11,136 bases of DNA. Source: Planctomycetota bacterium. Its GTDB lineage: Bacteria; Planctomycetota; Phycisphaerae; Phycisphaerales; UBA1924. A program made the translations under genes and the position numbers. The DNA lies in contig JAFLCM010000038.1 of NCBI GenBank assembly GCA_017303565.1, forward strand, positions 1-11,136, given 5' to 3'. The notes under the pieces were generated by a model, which had not been told where the DNA came from, made no database searches, and saw only the letters and a program-made list of their open reading frames with translations. Below, piece by piece: positions 7,940-11,136 of this stretch (position 1 is the stretch's first letter; each line of letters begins with the position of its first letter).

Positions 7940-8352
7940 AGATGCGCACCAACTCAGCACTTTCCCCGATCCGCCTCGGCCTCCTCGCGTTGGCCGGCGC
8001 GATCGGCCCCGCGGCGCTCGGCGGCGGTGAGCACACCGACTTCCCCGACCTGAGCATCAAGGGCTCGAACCCCGTCATCGACTGGAGCGACGTGCGTCCG
8101 GTCAAGCCGGGCTTTGTGAACCCTGATACGAAGTGGGTCCCCGGACTGGTCGACGACGGTGATGAGGGTGGCGGTTCGCGCGGCACCGTGCCCGCGGCCC
8201 CGTTCCCGCCGCCGCCGGTGATCGTGCCTCCAACCGTGGCTCCGTCGGACGGGAATGGCCCGGTGTTCGTGCCTTCGTCCAGCGTGCCGGCCCCCGGCGC
8301 GGGCGTGCTGGTGCTGACGGGCGTGGGTCTGATGGCCAGGCGTCGGCGCTGA
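7936..8352 (+). CDS. Small exported protein with PEP-CTERM-type sorting tail
   Basis: A 138-residue hypothetical protein. The first ~28 residues form a signal peptide: basic start MKMRTNSALSPIR, then the hydrophobic LGLLALAGAIGPAALG. The mature part is acidic and polar, then a Gly/Pro-rich linker (APFPPPPVIVPPTVAPS) likely to be extended. The C-terminus is PAPGAGVLVLTGVGLMA followed by four basic residues (RRRR), a PEP-CTERM-style tail like that of the HAF-like protein in this window. Start: ATG at 7936 overlaps the upstream stop by 4 nt and has GGAGGAGG upstream; a second ATG at 7942 is possible. A strong terminator follows 23 nt after the stop. No enzymatic domain is visible. It may be a surface protein controlled by the upstream regulator or a precursor whose fragment is sensed by it; neither is shown. 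Confidence 0.85.
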   Translation: MKMRTNSALSPIRLGLLALAGAIGPAALGGGEHTDFPDLSIKGSNPVIDWSDVRPVKPGFVNPDTKWVPGLVDDGDEGGGSRGTVPAAPFPPPPVIVPPTVAPSDGNGPVFVPSSSVPAPGAGVLVLTGVGLMARRRR

Positions 8353-8375
8353 AGCGAGTTCAACTGATTCCCTCA

Positions 8376-8409
8376 CGGGCGTTCCATTCGGGACGCCCGC
8401 TTTGTTTTT
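8376..8409 (+). terminator. Intrinsic terminator after the HTH-TPR/small exported protein unit
   Basis: CGGGCGTTCC (8376-8385) pairs with GGGACGCCCG (8390-8399), with one G-T wobble, around an ATTC tetraloop. It is followed by CTTTGTTTTT (8400-8409). This is a textbook Rho-independent terminator for plus-strand transcription. It has no T-tract in the other direction, so it should not stop transcripts of the convergent protease gene. The remaining bases to 8472 show no gene. Confidence 0.92.
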
Positions 8410-8472
8410 GGATTTCAAGGCGGCCCATCCGGGTTTGTCGGTCCGGTGCCGCGGGTCCGGGCGTGGCGTGAG

Positions 8473-11136
8473 TCAGGGGCACGCCATTCCGAAGTTCGCG
8501 AGGAGGATGACGAGGTCGGCGGTGTCGACGATGCCGTCGCCATTGAAATCGCCTGGGGAGAACGCTTCGACGTTGAGGCCGAACTGCCCGAGGAACGCGG
8601 TGAGGTCCGGGGTGGTGACGGCGCGGTCGCCCGTGAGGTCGGCGACGCAGGGGGCGGGGGTGGCGCAGCCGAGAGCGCGGTGAACGACGCGGACGCGGTC
8701 GACCTGCCAGCCGAGGAAGTTGTTGGAGAAGCCGTCGACGGTGTCGAAGTTGAAGCGGATGACCGGCGACTGTGCGGCGAAGGCGGAGATGTCGACAGTG
8801 CGCGTCTCCCACGCGGTGCTGTTGGCGAGCGGCGAGTCCGCGGCGCCCGCGCCGACGAACAGGCGGGGCACATCGAAGCCGTTGAACTGCTCGCGCTGCA
8901 CGAACGAGCAGTACGAGATGAAGAGGGACTCGCCGGGCTGCAGGCTGGGGAGCGCGAGCGAGGGGAGCGTGAGGTCGCCCTGCTGGCGGATCGCGCCGAC
9001 GGCGTACCAGCAGGTGGCGTCGTTGCCGAAGTAGACGAACGGCGCCGCTTCACAGGGCGAGGCCTGCGGGCAGGACGCGGTGGCGTGCCACAGGCCGGTG
9101 GTGCTCCACGTGGCGGGCAGGCCGGAGTCGAAGCCCTCAGCGAGCAGTTCGGTGTCGGTGAGCACGCCGAGGGTTGCCGTGAGCGGCGTCGAGGCGGGCG
9201 CGTTGGCGGGGAGGGTGACGAGGCCGGTCGAAGTGCCAGCCGCCTGCACATAGAACTGGGGGGCATCGGTGCAGGCGAAGCGTGGCAGGGTGGCGCGGTA
9301 GAGGCCGTTGCCCAGGCTCCACAACGGGCTGAAGGAGTAGGCGTCGAGGGGCGAGCGTCGCCACGCGAGCGAGGGGACGGAGGCGAGCGTGTCGTCTCCG
9401 GGATTGATCGCGACGGTGAACTGCTGGTTGGTGTCGGCGGGCATGAGCGACAGCGGCGGCGTGATCAAGGAGATCGCGAGCGGCTGCGGCGGGACAGTAA
9501 GGTCGGCGTTGGCGGCAAGGGCGAAGCCCTGCAGGCCCTGGTTGACCGCGGTTCCCTTGACGCGGAAGGTCCACACGCCCGGGGGTGGCGCGGCGACCCA
9601 GACCTGTTCGAGGTTGTTCAAGGTGTCGGCGATGCCGCCCGGGACGGAGAATCCGGAGGCGAAGACGTTGCCGCGGTAGAGGGTGTTGTCGGGGGCGACG
9701 ACCTCGAGGTCGAGGTTGTTGATGACGGGGGCGGCGGCGCCTGCGGGGGCGGGCGGCTCGGTCCAGGCGATGGTGACGCGGAGTGATTGAGTCGCGGAGT
9801 TAACGACGACGGGGAGTTCGACGGCGCCGCCGGTGGAGAGGCCGGCGCTGTTGCGGACGTCGCGGACGAGGAGGCGGCGCGAGCCGGAGCCGAAGTAGGC
9901 GACCTCGTCGGCGTCGATGCGCCCGAAGCCCTCGCTGAGGTTGGGGATCGTTCCGGCGTAGGAGGTCATGTCCTGGGCGGAGTTGACGATGGTCGCGCGG
10001 AGCAGGGCGCCCGAAGGCGTGAGCGCGTCGGCGGGGGTCTCGACGCCGGAGGGGTAGAAGCCCCGCTGGTAGTACTCGCGGAACAACGTTGCGACGGCGG
10101 AGACCGCGGGGGTGGCCATGCTGGTGCCGCTGTTGGCGACGGCGCGGCACTCCTCAACGGGCGAGCCCACCGCGGCGGACTGGACGGAGCAGCCGGGCGC
10201 GAAGACCTCGGGCTTGCGACGCCCGTCGGCGGTGGGGCCGACGCCGCCGAAGCAGAAAGAGGCCTGTGCCGGGGCGTTCTGGGTGGCGCCGACGGCGAGG
10301 GAGTTCTTGGCGTTCTCGGGGTTGGTGACGGCGGCGCCGTTGCTGACGGCGTGGACGATCAGATCGTCCTCGTTCTTGTGCATGAAGTCGTCGACGGCGC
10401 GGCTGAGCGAGTCGTACTGGGTGGTGGCGTCGTTGCCCCAGGAGTTGGTGTGGATTCGGGCGCCCTGGGAATGGTGGAGGTTGAAGACGGCGGTGGCGCT
10501 CTCGTAGTTGAAGGCGGGGGTGGGGCTGTAGACCATCTTGGCGCCGTAGGCCCCGCCGCGGTTCTCGTCGTCGACGCCGGAATCGCCGAGGGCGATGGCC
10601 GCGACATGGGTGCCGTGGGCCGCCGGGGTGAGAATGGTGGTGTTGTACGCGAGGACTTTCCGATGGGTGGGGCCGACGGGATTGGTGTCGTAGAAGGCGC
10701 AGTGGTTGAGGTCGGGCCGGCTATCGGCGACGCCGATGACCTGCCCGAGGCCGATCAGCCCGGCGGCGTTGAGGGGGAACACGTTGGTGCTGTTGCTCTG
10801 GCAGACCCAGCGGCTGGCGATCGAGCGCTCGGTGATCTCCGGGGCGTTCTCGACGAACTGCACGGCGGGGAGGGCGGCGAGCGCCGCGGAGGAAGCCGCG
10901 GGGATGGTTGCGGTGATCGAGAGGGCGCCGGCGATGGTCTCGCTGGAGTGCACCGTCGCGCCGGGAGCGCCGCGGAGCAGCGCCAGCACGTCGGCGGTCT
11001 CTTCGGGCGAGGCGTCGGGGAAGAGCGTGATGACCGAGGGGACGAGCCCCTGGGCCTTCAACTGGCGGCGCTCGGGGGTGGCGAAATCGGCGCGGGCGAA
11101 GTCGGCGGCGACGCGGAGGGCGGGGTCGATCGTGCC
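8473..11136 (-). CDS. Subtilisin-family (S8) secreted protease with dockerin-like tail, 5' end outside window
   Basis: At least 887 codons; the frame stays open to the right edge, so the signal peptide and true start are missing. An in-frame TTG at 11061 is not a convincing start. From the N-terminus: an inhibitor-like propeptide segment (SVITLFPDASPEETADVLAL), then the catalytic domain. The latter has Asp in GVADSRPD (codon 10723-10725), His in HGTHVA (10615-10617), the oxyanion Asn in VSNG and Ser in SGTSMATPA (10120-10122). All four are intact. About 9880-9500 encodes a jelly-roll region (LRVTIAWTEPPAP, VINNLDLEVVAP) like the C-terminal barrel of KP-43-type subtilases. About 9138-8665 encodes a second beta domain starting EGFDSGLP, probably adhesive. 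Codons 8649-8476 encode two dockerin/EF-hand-like repeats; DFNGDGIVDTADLVILLANF is well formed, while the first (DLTGDRAVTTPDL) has lost calcium-ligand positions. The protein should be extracellular or surface-attached and degrade proteins. Confidence 0.93.
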   Translation of the reverse strand, partial: GTIDPALRVAADFARADFATPERRQLKAQGLVPSVITLFPDASPEETADVLALLRGAPGATVHSSETIAGALSITATIPAASSAALAALPAVQFVENAPEITERSIASRWVCQSNSTNVFPLNAAGLIGLGQVIGVADSRPDLNHCAFYDTNPVGPTHRKVLAYNTTILTPAAHGTHVAAIALGDSGVDDENRGGAYGAKMVYSPTPAFNYESATAVFNLHHSQGARIHTNSWGNDATTQYDSLSRAVDDFMHKNEDDLIVHAVSNGAAVTNPENAKNSLAVGATQNAPAQASFCFGGVGPTADGRRKPEVFAPGCSVQSAAVGSPVEECRAVANSGTSMATPAVSAVATLFREYYQRGFYPSGVETPADALTPSGALLRATIVNSAQDMTSYAGTIPNLSEGFGRIDADEVAYFGSGSRRLLVRDVRNSAGLSTGGAVELPVVVNSATQSLRVTIAWTEPPAPAGAAAPVINNLDLEVVAPDNTLYRGNVFASGFSVPGGIADTLNNLEQVWVAAPPPGVWTFRVKGTAVNQGLQGFALAANADLTVPPQPLAISLITPPLSLMPADTNQQFTVAINPGDDTLASVPSLAWRRSPLDAYSFSPLWSLGNGLYRATLPRFACTDAPQFYVQAAGTSTGLVTLPANAPASTPLTATLGVLTDTELLAEGFDSGLPATWSTTGLWHATASCPQASPCEAAPFVYFGNDATCWYAVGAIRQQGDLTLPSLALPSLQPGESLFISYCSFVQREQFNGFDVPRLFVGAGAADSPLANSTAWETRTVDISAFAAQSPVIRFNFDTVDGFSNNFLGWQVDRVRVVHRALGCATPAPCVADLTGDRAVTTPDLTAFLGQFGLNVEAFSPGDFNGDGIVDTADLVILLANFGMACP

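Noticed and set aside
6635..7960. Minus-strand open frame opposite the HTH-TPR gene
   Set aside because: Typical high-GC antisense shadow. The plus strand has the coherent HTH domain, ribosome-binding site and coupled neighbour.
8446..9786. Long plus-strand open frame over the protease gene
   Set aside because: It is Glu/Gly/Ala/Val-rich low-complexity sequence antisense to well-conserved protease domains. It starts just after a terminator with no ribosome-binding site.
11059..11061. TTG at 11061 as the start of the protease
   Set aside because: The frame stays open for 25 more codons to the window edge, and no signal peptide follows this TTG although the domain content demands export.

Overview
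The window looks like chromosome from a GC-rich planctomycete, most probably class Phycisphaerae. The evidence is three secreted proteins. Two end in a short tail of the PEP-CTERM type with a Pro-x-Pro-Gly motif, a hydrophobic stretch and a terminal arginine cluster. The third is a large subtilase ending in a dockerin-like Asp-rich repeat and a final Gly-Met-Ala-Cys-Pro. This assignment is inferred from protein style, not from a marker gene.

Layout from left to right. Positions 1-159 (minus) hold the first 53 codons of a secreted S9-type peptidase that runs off the left edge. Positions 266-925 (minus) encode a heme oxygenase. Just upstream of its start is a perfect 17-bp palindrome of Fur-box architecture, nested inside a second, longer inverted repeat. 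Positions 1148-2266 (minus) encode an exported seven-repeat (HAF-like) protein with a sorting tail, followed by a strong hairpin. Positions 2532-3509 (minus) hold two small heat-shock protein genes, and positions 3835-6453 (plus) hold clpB, divergent from them. Positions 6677-8352 (plus) are a translationally coupled pair: an XRE-type helix-turn-helix protein with a TPR-like helical body, and a small exported protein with a sorting tail. A good intrinsic terminator follows at 8376-8409. Positions 8473 to the right edge (minus) encode a subtilisin-family protease whose N-terminus lies outside the window.

The most coherent functional unit is the protein quality-control divergon: hsp20-hsp20 on one strand and clpB on the other, sharing 325 bp. 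Each side carries a sequence matching the sigma-54 -24/-12 consensus with the exact GG-N10-GC spacing, and repeated CTGCCA/CTGACA words lie between them where an enhancer-binding activator could sit. Small heat-shock proteins keep aggregates loosely packed and ClpB (with DnaK, not in this window) extracts polypeptides from them, so co-control makes sense. On the clpB side the predicted transcription start falls two bases before the ATG and no Shine-Dalgarno sequence is visible, which suggests a near-leaderless mRNA.

Two other points deserve attention. The heme oxygenase operator suggests iron or heme control. The HTH-TPR gene overlapping a small secreted-protein gene by ATGA is architecturally similar to RRNPP-type regulator/peptide cassettes, although no pheromone function can be shown from sequence alone.
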